A stretch of 64,000 nucleotides of DNA from Strongyloides papillosus. Its lineage: Eukaryota; Nematoda; Chromadorea; Rhabditida; Strongyloididae. Of the stretch, positions 26,807 through 36,600 are shown piece after piece (within the stretch, counting starts at the first letter, position 1; every line of letters starts with the position of its first letter). Where the stretch lies: positions 434,001 to 498,000 of the forward strand of contig SRSI01000046.1 of assembly GCA_005656395.1 (NCBI GenBank), written 5' to 3'. The notes below the pieces were generated by a model that saw only the letters and a list, made by a program, of their open reading frames with translations, was not told the origin of the DNA and ran no database searches. A program made the translations under genes and the position numbers.

Positions 26807-27610
26807 CTATCTTTTTTTCTTACAATATCCTTCCAAATATTCTTTCGTCATGTATTCCAATTTTTTGGCATCCTCTTCTGTAGGATAGCCATATCGTTTA
26901 TCTATATATTTTTCTTTCGTAATACCATAAAGTTCTTCTACTTCCATTAACTGACTCCAATGTGGGTACTTTTTCTTACCACTAGGCGCAACAGTAGAAC
27001 TCCATTCGAGTTTCGCAGTTTCAATAGTCTTATTAACATATTCCATTGGATTAAAGTCCTCCATTTCTTTAATTAACAGTGCCATTTGTTGCCTAAATTT
27101 TCTTTCTGCCTTTATCTTCTTTTGATGATGATACTTTTGATATTTGTAAAAATCCCTGTCGTAACGTTTTCTTCTCTTGAACTTCTTCATTTTCTTTTTT
27201 CTGATTGTCATTATTCTAGGTGTGCAATATAATGGTGAAATGCTTTTATTTGGTTCACCTATCTCCTTTGATGCATCTTCATTTAAGGAAGGATCAATTT
27301 TATCTAGAATATTTTGTAATGTTGGTGCTTCGACAATCTTGGGGTTTAACTCAGGAAACGAGTATATTTTAACATTATGATAATATCCAGGCAAAACACA
27401 ACTTTTATCCTCGTTTACTATAGGCTTGTCAATTGGTACCCGCAAATTACTGATATTTATATTTGGTAGTAATATCCCAGTAGAGTTTGGTAAATCTATA
27501 ATTAACATTTCGTAATAATTATTTCATCATTTTAAATAAAGAGTATACTTACTAGATGCGAAATACGTTAACCTCCTAGTACAAGCTATATTGAAGATAT
27601 TCTTCAACAT
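26807..27610 (-). CDS. Mitochondrial small ribosomal subunit protein mS38 (AURKAIP1/COX24-like)
   Basis: Exons 27610-27553 and 27495-26807 join in phase 1 to give 248 residues. The first exon is a plausible mitochondrial presequence (MLKNIFNIACTRRLTYFAS: positive, no acid). In the middle is a very basic block, RIMTIRKKKMKKFKRRKRYD followed by more Lys/Arg, which resembles the mS38 core (in mammals IRRRKMNHHKYRKL) that threads into the mitoribosomal small subunit. A C-terminal extension rich in Glu/Lys/Tyr follows (YPHWSQLMEVEELYG). In mammals mS38 is AURKAIP1; in yeast COX24. The extension makes it longer than the human protein (199 residues). Divergent from the CNOT2-like gene, with only 321 bases between the ATGs. 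The mS38 identity rests on a short motif, so it is likely but not certain. Confidence 0.7.
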
Positions 27611-27931
27611 TATTATACAGTACAACTATAAAACTCCTTATAACTTTTTTTCATAGATGTTACAAAGAAATAATATTTTTTTTGGTATAATGCAACTCGT
27701 TTTTCTTGACAAGACATAACAAGTTGTGGAATAAAAATATTCACCTTAACATCGTTTTCTCCTAATGAACACTGTATTATCTTTAAGTTTTTTAAAATAT
27801 CACTGGTTTATAGATTTGTGATCATCAATCAAATGTTATCTTTCCATTCCATCTTTATTATTTTTTTACCCATTTTTTAATCCTTTTCATCAAATATTAT
27901 AGGGACTATTATTACATTTGCACCTTTTATT
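27611..27931. promoter_or_regulatory. Compact bidirectional promoter region between mS38 and the CNOT2-like gene
   Basis: 321 bases between two outward-facing ATGs, so both core promoters must lie here unless untranslated exons extend it. T-rich tracts and a TTTTTTTTGG run near 27680 are visible; no defined factor site is claimed. Confidence 0.5.
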
Positions 27932-29116
27932 ATGGCTAGTGATAGTAATTCTAAGCCAGGAAATTTAGAAGATATACCAGATGCGTTATTAATTAACTCT
28001 AAATTTACTTTAAAAGATTATCTATTTCCTGACAACAGTAGTAAAAATAATGAACAGAAGGTAAAAAGTGTTTATTTTTACTCATTTATGTCTTGATTTT
28101 TATTTTTTTAAATTATTATCTAATGTTACGTATAATATTTCACATTAATTATCATGTTTTAGACACAACAAGTGAATTTCCCTCCACCAGGTACAATGCC
28201 TCATTTATTTTCATCAATAATTGCTGGAGTTAATTCTCCTACAGGTTTGAATAATATTATTCAGAATGGTCAATTATCAGGATCTTCGAGAGAACCTAAT
28301 CAGTCATCAAGTAGTATTGATAAAGTGAATAATATTAGTGACTCTCTGTCTAGTAATCCACCACACGGGGGTTCAGGTTTTCATTTATCTTCTGATGTAT
28401 TGTCACAACAATCACAAGCAATGATGAGAATGGATGGTGGTTTAGCAAGTACGGCAGTCTCTGATGAAAGTGTTGGTGAGTATGGAATGGCGGCGTTTAT
28501 GAAGCATTTTCGTGCATGTCAAAAAGGTCTTGAAAATCATGTGCACACAGTTGGAATACCCGTTGAAAATACTGGAATACCGAGAGCTAAAGATGATGTG
28601 ATGGTTCATAGACAATTTGCAGGTCCATTTGCTGAGAATGCAATTGCTGCCCATCCTCATATAATAAAAACACCTAAAGAATATCAATTTTCAAGTTTAG
28701 GAAAAATAAATTTACCACCACTAAATATGGCTAAACTTGGCGATGAGACATTGATTCATATATTTTATAATTTTCCTAGGGAAGCTTATCAGAATATGGC
28801 AGCGTATGCTTTAATAAAACGTGGGTGGCATTATCATAAAGTTCTACAAGGATGGGTGAAACGACAACCTCACAAACCAACTGATCCTCCAATTACAAAT
28901 CAATCAGAGTGTATTTTTTTGTTTTTTAATCCTATTACTTGGAGAGTTGAAAATAGGAAATGTAAGGCTGACATGGCTGATATTGAAAGAGCATCACCAG
29001 TGAATCAATCATTATATAATCACTATCTATGGAGGCATTATGAATCTAAGATACCTGATAATTGTAGGAATGATACATTGCCACCAATACCAAAAAAGCC
29101 AAATCCTAATCCATAA
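27932..29116 (+). CDS. ntl-2: CNOT2/NOT2-like subunit of the CCR4-NOT deadenylase complex
   Basis: Exons 27932-28060 (43 codons) and 28163-29116 join in phase 0 to give 360 residues. The N-terminal half is Ser/Asn/Gly-rich and probably disordered. The C-terminal part reads like a NOT-box (NOT2_3_5) domain: PKEYQFSSLGKINLPPLN, LGDETLIHIFYNFPREAYQ, AAYALIKRGWHYHKVLQGW, then a FNPITWR segment where CNOT2 has FDCLNWR. The GWHYHK and FPREAYQ stretches are closer to CNOT2 and worm NTL-2 than to CNOT3. CNOT2 forms the NOT module with CNOT3 on the CNOT1 scaffold and helps deadenylate and repress mRNAs in the cytoplasm. The NOT box is divergent. An AATAAA at 29135-29140, 19 bases past the stop, is a likely poly(A) signal. 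Confidence 0.82.
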
Positions 29117-29656
29117 TAATAAAACCCTATAAAGAATAAAAGTATTTTTACTATTATTTTTTTCTCTCTATCCTAGTGAAACACACATACATGCAATATT
29201 TAATTTTACTCTTTTTTTTATTATATTAAAAAAAGCATTTTTTTACTAAAAAAAATATTATCCCATGATTATTAAATGTAAAAAAGTCATTTTAATACTG
29301 ACACAGTGAAGCCCTTCTTCATTTACTTAAAATAAAACAAAGATATCTTTATCATTGTTGTACATTTTTAAAGTATAGTAAAAATGTTGCCTCTTTATTT
29401 TTTTAGTGTACTTAGTTACATTCTTATGAATCATAGTTATTCATCATATATTAATTCTAATTTTTATTGTTGAAGTACTTATCACATCTATTGGTAAAGA
29501 TGTGGTTCCAAAACATAATGTGACTTTTGTTTGTTACTATAGAAACAGAGTTACAATTTATATTTTAAAGTCCATGTTCTTGTAATCAAGAGTTATGATA
29601 TATTTATGTGGTTAATGAAAGAGTATAATACGTACAATTAATCGTAACCCTAGGAA
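29117..29656. other. Spacer between the CNOT2-like gene and B9D2
   Basis: 540 bases holding the CNOT2-like 3' end and the B9D2 promoter, with an X-box listed separately. No gene seen. Confidence 0.5.
29533..29546. promoter_or_regulatory. RFX/DAF-19 X-box upstream of B9D2
   Basis: The 14-mer GTTACTATAGAAAC fits the imperfect-palindrome X-box consensus RYYNYYWTRRNRAC at every position. It lies 111 bases upstream of the B9D2 ATG (29657), in the range where X-boxes sit in ciliary genes of worms. RFX factors (DAF-19 in Caenorhabditis) drive ciliary genes through this site, and B9D2 is a ciliary transition-zone gene, so the position is functionally sensible. Confidence 0.75.
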
Positions 29657-30285
29657 ATGGCTGAAGTACATGTTATAGGACAAATATTAGATGCAGAAGG
29701 TTTTTCAGATACATCCCTTTTCTGTAAATGGCTTATGAAAGTAGGTAAGTATAAATATTTAAACTAAAAAAGTGTTATTATTACTTTCTTCATTCCAATA
29801 ACTATTCTACTAAAGATAATATTTTTTTTACCACATACCGTTTTATAGGTGGAGGTTGGAAAGTTGTAGAGGGTGAAACATCAGGACAAACACAAACCGA
29901 TACTTCATCTCTTTCTAAAACGTATTTTTGTCACCCAATTGATGTACATTTATCAACAAAAACAATCCAAAATTGGCCCAAGATACATATCGAAGTTTGG
30001 CATTTAGATAACTATGATAGACAAGAAATTAGAGGTTATGGTACAACATTTATACCATCAACACCAGGTTCGCATCTTGTACAATGTTTAATTTGGAAAC
30101 CCCAAGGTTCAACGAAAGATGAGATTATGCAAAAATTTCTTGGTGGTGGCATACAATTAAAGTCTTTATCAATACTTGATAATCCTTTAGATTTAATGAA
30201 ATTACACACTGTTTCTATGGGTGTCGTCAATTTAAGACTCAATATTATTCTGCGAAATTTTGATAAATTTGGTATTACATGTTGA
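29657..30285 (+). CDS. mksr-2: B9 domain-containing protein 2 (ciliary transition zone, MKSR-2/TZA-1)
   Basis: Exons 29657-29744 and 29849-30285 join in phase 1 across a 104-base intron to give 174 residues, against 175 in human B9D2. The start [18 protein letters not shown] and the motifs [56 protein letters not shown] and LRNFDKFGI follow the B9D2 family from end to end. B9 proteins are C2-related and form a complex (with B9D1 and MKS1) at the transition zone at the base of the cilium, gating membrane protein entry; in nematodes this means ciliated sensory neurons. A consensus RFX X-box lies 111 bases upstream of the ATG. It shares the strand with the CNOT2-like gene and the ADP/ATP carrier, but spacing (540 and 226 bases) does not prove an operon. 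Confidence 0.96.
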
Positions 30286-30511
30286 AAAAATTTGAATGAA
30301 TCTTAAAATATTTTTCTATAATATTGTATTCAATTGATTTGCCATTTTTTTTGAATATTATTTTAATTTATTAAAATTTGAATATAACAAAAAGTATATA
30401 TAATAAAAAATTATATGATAGATGATTATTTTCTTACGTTCTTGTAAGACTCTCATACCCCCAATTTAATTTTTTTATTTCTTGATTCTTTTATTTTGAT
30501 ACAAATTTACC

Positions 30512-31441
30512 ATGTCTACTCAAAAGAAAGATTCTAAAAGCAAGGCAAAAGAAGGATTCAATGTAAAGAAATTTGCAATTGACTTGGCTTCTGGAGGTAC
30601 AGCAGCTGCAGTATCAAAAACTGCTGTTGCACCAATTGAACGTGTCAAACTCCTTCTTCAAGTCCAAGATGTTTCAAAAAGTATTTCAAAAGAAAATAGA
30701 TATAAAGGTATTGTTGATGTTCTTGTTCGTGTACCAAAAGAACAAGGTTTGGGAGCTTTGTGGAGAGGAAATTTAGCCAATGTTATTAGATACTTTCCAA
30801 CTCAAGCTTTAAATTTTGCTTTCAAGGATACTTTTAGCAAAATGTTCACAGATGGACTTGATAAAAAGAAAGATTTCTGGAAATTCTTTGCTGGAAACTT
30901 AGCTTCTGGTGGTGCTGCTGGTGCTACATCTCTTTGTTTTGTCTATCCACTTGACTTTGCTCGTACAAGACTTGCAGCTGATATAGGAAAAGGATCATCT
31001 AGAGAATTCAAAGGATTAGGAGATTGTCTTGTCAAGATTGCTAAGTCTGACGGTCCAATTGGTTTATATAGAGGATTCTTTGTCTCTGTTCAAGGAATTA
31101 TTATTTACCGTGCTGCATATTTTGGCATGTTTGATACAGCTAAGATGGTCTTTGCTTCAGATGGAAAGAAACTTAACTTCTTTAAAGCATGGGGTATTGC
31201 TCAAGTTGTCACTGTTGGCTCAGGTATTCTTTCATATCCATGGGATACTGTTAGAAGACGTATGATGATGCAATCTGGAAGAAAGGAAGTTCTCTACAAA
31301 AATACATGGGATTGTACAGTCAAAATCATTAAAAACGAAGGTTTCAAAGCTATGTTCAAGGGCTCTTTATCAAATATCTTCCGTGGAACTGGTGGCGCTC
31401 TTGTTTTAGCTATCTATGAGGAAATTCAAAAACATTTATAA
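30512..31441 (+). CDS. ant-1: Mitochondrial ADP/ATP carrier
   Basis: A single exon of 309 residues. It exchanges cytosolic ADP for matrix ATP across the inner mitochondrial membrane. The three carrier repeats each show the PX[DE]XX[KR] signature: [16 protein letters not shown] and YPWDTVRRR. The last runs into RRRMMM, the nucleotide-carrier hallmark. The N-terminal tail ([16 protein letters not shown]) is longer than in mammals, where the mature protein has about 298 residues. The sequence has codon use and GC clearly above its surroundings, as for a highly expressed gene. Intronless, while most neighbours carry introns. It is convergent with NUP54, 203 bases away. Confidence 0.97.
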   Translation: MSTQKKDSKSKAKEGFNVKKFAIDLASGGTAAAVSKTAVAPIERVKLLLQVQDVSKSISKENRYKGIVDVLVRVPKEQGLGALWRGNLANVIRYFPTQALNFAFKDTFSKMFTDGLDKKKDFWKFFAGNLASGGAAGATSLCFVYPLDFARTRLAADIGKGSSREFKGLGDCLVKIAKSDGPIGLYRGFFVSVQGIIIYRAAYFGMFDTAKMVFASDGKKLNFFKAWGIAQVVTVGSGILSYPWDTVRRRMMMQSGRKEVLYKNTWDCTVKIIKNEGFKAMFKGSLSNIFRGTGGALVLAIYEEIQKHL

Positions 31442-31644
31442 ATTTATTTATATTCATTAGAATATTATCAAATTATGTACACTATTTGAAATACATAAGT
31501 ATAACGTATCGTATAAAAATTTGATTCTTAATCTGAAATACATAAAAAAAAGTAATCGATTTGTGCATTAATCTTTATTTAAAAGAACAATAAATTTGAA
31601 CATTATATACAATTAGGAAAAAAAAAGAAAAATTAATTGGATGT

Positions 31645-33041
31645 TCATATCTCCTTCATAACGATGTCAAGATCTTTCTTTGTCTTCTCAATTTTTTTAG
31701 TCATCTGTTCTAACGAACTACGACAACGTGTCAAGTATCTTCGGATGTGATTAACCTCTTCAGTGGTCAATTCTTTATCAACTGAAACATTTTTCTTCTT
31801 CGCGACAGCAAGTTTCTGAGCTTTCCAGACATCTGTATTAGTTTCCACTTTGCTCAATAGATCAATTATTTTATCTTTAATTTGTCCCGGTGCATTTAAA
31901 TGAGCATTAACAGTCTCCAGAGCTGCGTGTAATCTTTCATCGTCACCATCCAGAGTTTTACAGTACTTCTGAAGAAGAACTTGAGTGGCAAGAATTCTCA
32001 ACAACCTATGTGATAACTGCTTTTTTGTTTGTTTTATTGAAACGTATTCATTTTGCAATACGGACATGTCACTTTGCACAGTATGTAATCTACCGCGAAG
32101 ATCACTTATAACATTTTCTTGAAGTTCTATTTCAGCTTGTTGAAGTTTTTGTCTCTCCCTTAATTGTTCAAAACCACGTATTGGATAGGGAACAAAATTC
32201 TTTGGATCAGGATTCTCTTTAACACACTGTTCCCAAAATATTAAGTCAAAGCCTACTGGTGGCTGCTTTAAATAATTCAACAACTCTTGTTCAGATAACT
32301 GGGTTCTTGGAGTAACTTTAACACATTGAAGTTGATTTTGGAGTTGCTGAAACTGAGCGGTCTGATTGAAAAATTGTGCGACCTCCTTCGCTGACACTCT
32401 TCCTTTAGCTTTATCATGCACATAGAAGAGAACTTCAATCAATTCATCCGTTAATGGCCTGACATTTTCCAAATGTGCATGAACAGTTGGTTTGGAACCA
32501 AGAATTACAAATAACGCATCCACAATCTTCTGTCGCTGTTCTTTTGTAGCAACATTTGATATAGACGTTTTCATTACCATACCAACGATACCATCACCAT
32601 CTTTGTAGTTACTTTGACGGTTGTAACCAACAGATTTAAGTCTATAAAATAATCCTTCTGGATTGTAGTCAACTTGTGGAGCGTCATGTTTATAGTATCC
32701 TTTTCCGACACCTGAAGCAGCCGATAACTGATTCAATTTTGAAACTATTTCATCTCTCTTATCTCCATATAATTCAGGTCCCGATACTGATTTAGCTAGT
32801 GTCTCGGCACCCTGTATCAACTCCTGAATTGTACTAGGCTTGTTAATAGTCTGATTTAATAAATTAGTTGTTGTTGGCCCAGTACTAGCAATATTTGTTG
32901 AACCAAACAATCCTCCAGTTGTTGCTAAAAAAAATAAAATTTAAGAGAAAAAATTAATTTACGTTTAGAACCAAATAATGTATTTGAAGTATTTGTGTTG
33001 CCAAATAATCCTCCACCAGTCGACGATAAAAAGCTAACCAT
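31645..33041 (-). CDS. npp-1: Nucleoporin NUP54 (NPP-1)
   Basis: Exons 33041-32963 and 32924-31645 join in phase 1 to give 452 residues. The N-terminus carries two GLFG repeats (GGGLFGNTN and GGLFGSTN), one per exon, plus one LFGS. The middle contains an alpha/beta domain (GMVMKTSISNVATKEQRQ, LGSKPTVHAHLENVRPLTDE), and then DLIFWEQCVKENPDPKNFVPYPIRGFEQL, quoted here in pieces: FWEQCVKENPDPK and PIRGFEQLRERQ. These match NUP54. The C-terminal 190 residues are predicted coiled coil (LSHRLLRIL, VNAHLNAPGQ, HIRRYLTRCRSSL). NUP54 forms the central channel of the nuclear pore with NUP62 and NUP58. The FG region is much shorter than in vertebrates. Convergent with the ADP/ATP carrier. Confidence 0.93.
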
Positions 33042-33659
33042 AGTTGAATTGAAGAGTAAAAGTTAGCAAAATCAAACGATGAAAACGTATTTCTTTAATT
33101 TAGTGTAATATAAATTTGCGCTTTTTTCTTTCTCCAAGAGCAACGTTACTCCAATTTTGTTTTCGCTTTAAGACGTAGTTTTGTTATGATCAAAGTTGTG
33201 CCTTGATGATGCAATTTATGGAAGTAGGGAAATAGTTATTTCATTTTTTCTCAAAACGTATTGTTCACTTTAAAAAGTAGTAAAATTTTAATATCTAATG
33301 GACAATTATTCGTGTGTAAACAAAAAAGTTTATAAATTTGAAAGCTTCTTTAATAGTGATTAGGGAACATATAAACTCAGCCCTAATTTCTGGAAAGAGA
33401 TTGAGTTTTAATTTGCTCTAATGATTGTACAGACATCAATTTTATCTACATGGAAAGTAATTAATAAATTCATTTTTAATAAATGTAAATATTACAATTT
33501 AGATGATTATTTAATGTACAAATGTTAAATGAAAGAAAGATAAAATTACACAAAATAAAAATTTTCCTCTTCTAAATTTCTAGGTATATTGTCCTCTTTT
33601 TCTTTCTCTCTAAACATTATTATTACCGGAGATGTATTTAGATATTTTGAATGAAAAGT
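33042..33659. other. Spacer between the 5' end of NUP54 and the 3' end of the formin gene
   Basis: About 620 bases holding the NUP54 promoter and the formin 3' untranslated region. No gene seen. Confidence 0.5.
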
Positions 33660-36600
33660 TTAATAGTTATTAAGAACTGACCCAAGTTGATCATCAGCCA
33701 ATTTCAATGTCCTAGTTCTACGAAGAGATTTTCTGTTAAATTGTCTAGCTTTCCTTCTATAATCTCTTGGTTCAGATTGAATAGTTGCAGCTTTCACGAG
33801 ACCATCTAATATTTCATCATCTCCATCATTTATTTCACTACCATTAGGGCCTGGAGTTGAACGGAGTGCTTCTCTTTTAGCTATTATACTTTGTTCTGCT
33901 GTTCTTTCAGGAGTTGGTCTAATTCGACGACGATTCAATGAATCATCACCACCTGTTAACATTTTTGCCATCTCATCATGCCTATCTGAATCATTTTGAA
34001 GGATTTGTCTTCTTCTTCCTATAGTTTGACCATTCTCCTGGCTATTTTGCTTTTCTAATGCCCACATCTTACCTCTAGTCTTATTTCTTTCTCTCTTATC
34101 AGCTAGTCGTTTTCTTTGTTGAAGTATCTTATCTCTAGTTGTTCTATATTCTAAGGCAAATTCAATAACCATCTTACAAACTGTCATTGGTTTTTGATTA
34201 GGAATATCTTGTACTGTATACCCAAAAAATAATAAAAATGCATGCCATCTATTTATAGTTAATCTATAAATATTTTTTAATTGATGTATCCTTTTGGCAA
34301 CATCATTAAGATACTCGTCAATTTTTTGTTTCATTGAATGTGTACTGTCTTTTTGACTAATTTTATTTAAATAATCCCAAGATGCTTTACAATCTTGTTC
34401 TAATTTTTTTAAATTTTCGTGTAACTCTTCATAATCAATTCTTGCTGATCTTGCCACTGCACCAAACTCTGAATATAAATCTGTTCCATCAGAGTATGTA
34501 TCAATCATATACTCAGCTAAATGATATGTTAATGTGTGTTTATAAACTGGATCTTTAACTTCAGATGCTTTAGTTAGATAATCCAATTGAAAGCCTTGTA
34601 TTTCTGTTCCATTTAAAGCGTTACCAATTGTTAACAACATACCCATAGCTGTACGAAATGTTTTAGAATACTCTATTTCTTTCATTGCTAATTGTAAATC
34701 CATTAATGGTTCAGCTATATCTTTTTCACAATTTTTATAATCTAATGTAAATAACCATAATTTTAATCTCTCTAATAAACATGGTATTTGATTGAGTTTT
34801 AATAAGAATTGTTCTGCATGTCCTAATGGCATATCTGGATTTTCTAACATTTTTGTTTGAATCATTTCAATTTCAGCAGGCTGTTGGCATCATAGTTTGT
34901 AGTATCTTTTCTATGCCTTCTTTATTAAGAACTAATGAATCAAATTTCATAATCGCTGCTGGGATAGCGTTAATTGGTGGTAATTTTGTTAAACCAATAT
35001 TAATTGCTTGTGATCTTTTCATTGATAAAACTTGTAAAATCTGAGGTTTAACTTCACCATTAACTTTTTTAAGTACCTGTTTTTCTTGTTTCATTTCAAA
35101 AAGTTTAGCTAATTTTGATGTATCAATTTGTGGTGTCTCAACTTTCTTCCAGAATGTACCTTTATTTTTTAGTGTTGGTACAGGTAATGGTTCTGCAACA
35201 GCCTCTTTCCAATGCATTTTAACTAATGCTGCTTTAGATGATGGTGGTGATGCTTCTCTACCATCTTTCTTACCAAATATTGGGGGTGGTGGGATATTAG
35301 GTGGTGCTGGTGGTACACCTCTCATCATACCTGGAGGTGGAGGCGGTGGGATTCCACCAGATAGAATATTTTCATTCCTCATATTATTTTGTGCCATTCT
35401 AGCCAAGACAAGTGGGTCTTGTTCAAATTGATCATCATGAAATTCTGAAAAATCTAAATCATTGATAATTAATGGCTTTGATTTTAAATTTTCTGCAGCT
35501 TTTTTCCAATTTATTTCAGATTCACTTTGTTTATTTTCAAATAATCCTGATCTAGAAGAATTTTCTTCCCTCCTTTGTGCACGTTTACGGAGTTGAGCAG
35601 CAAAATTATTAGATGCTCCATCATCTTCGTCATCTTCTAGTTTTGTTTTCATCATCGGTTTAACAACAGGTTCCTCCTTTTTAGGTTCATTAACTTCTGG
35701 AAATTCCATTGATACTTTTTCTGTTGGTGAAAATAACATTGATGGGAATGATGGTGGTGGTGCTTTTACTTTTGGTTCTTCATCTTCTTCTAATTGTGAT
35801 TTTTGTACTTCTGCTTCTGGTTTAACATCATTTTTAACTATATCATTTCTACAATTTTCTTTTCCATCAATATTATTATTGTTAACTATTCCGTTTCTAA
35901 CAATATCATTCTTTTCGTAATTATTTTTAATTGCATAGTTATTTTTAGGTATGTTATTTCTATCATTTTCAATTTTTTCATCTTTAATCCAATCACCTTT
36001 CATTAATTTTTGTGCTTCACTCTCAAATTTAGAAATATTTTCACTAAACTTTTTAGTTTCTTTATCAATATTTATACCGTTATTATTTATAACCTGTTTA
36101 TCTTTTCTAAAACTATTTCTATCTAAATTACTATTATTAATTTGACTATGTCTCATTTTAACCACTAAACCATCACTTGAATCACTTTCATCATTTGCTG
36201 CATCCTCTTGTTTTAAAACTTTTTCATATAGCGCTACTTGATCTTGTAACTCCTTATTTGCTATTTTATTCATTGATTTTAAACATTCTTCTATACCTTG
36301 TACTTCTAATGAATCAACAATATCATAATATGTATCTTGATCTGGAATACCATCTATCGTTTTATTTATAACGGTCATTCCATACACAAGTGTTTCTTCA
36401 TCTGTTGCATTACGTTCTCGTAATATTCTCATAATACTAAACCATGGTTGTCTATTCTTTTCGCGATCTACTGCTGTGACAGCTGCTAAGAGAAGTAAAC
36501 TATTTGAATCCGTATATTCAACAAAGACTAATAAAAGTTTTAATGCCGTTTTTACAACAAGACGATACTAAAATAAAATATTAATTAATAAATGAAAGAT

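Noticed and set aside
27932..31441. Operon of the CNOT2-like gene, B9D2 and the ADP/ATP carrier
   Set aside because: Same strand, but spacers of 540 and 226 bases and a dedicated X-box before B9D2 argue for separate promoters.
35803..36371. Plus-strand hydrophobic frames opposite the formin linker
   Set aside because: Antisense shadows of Asn/Asp-rich coding sequence.
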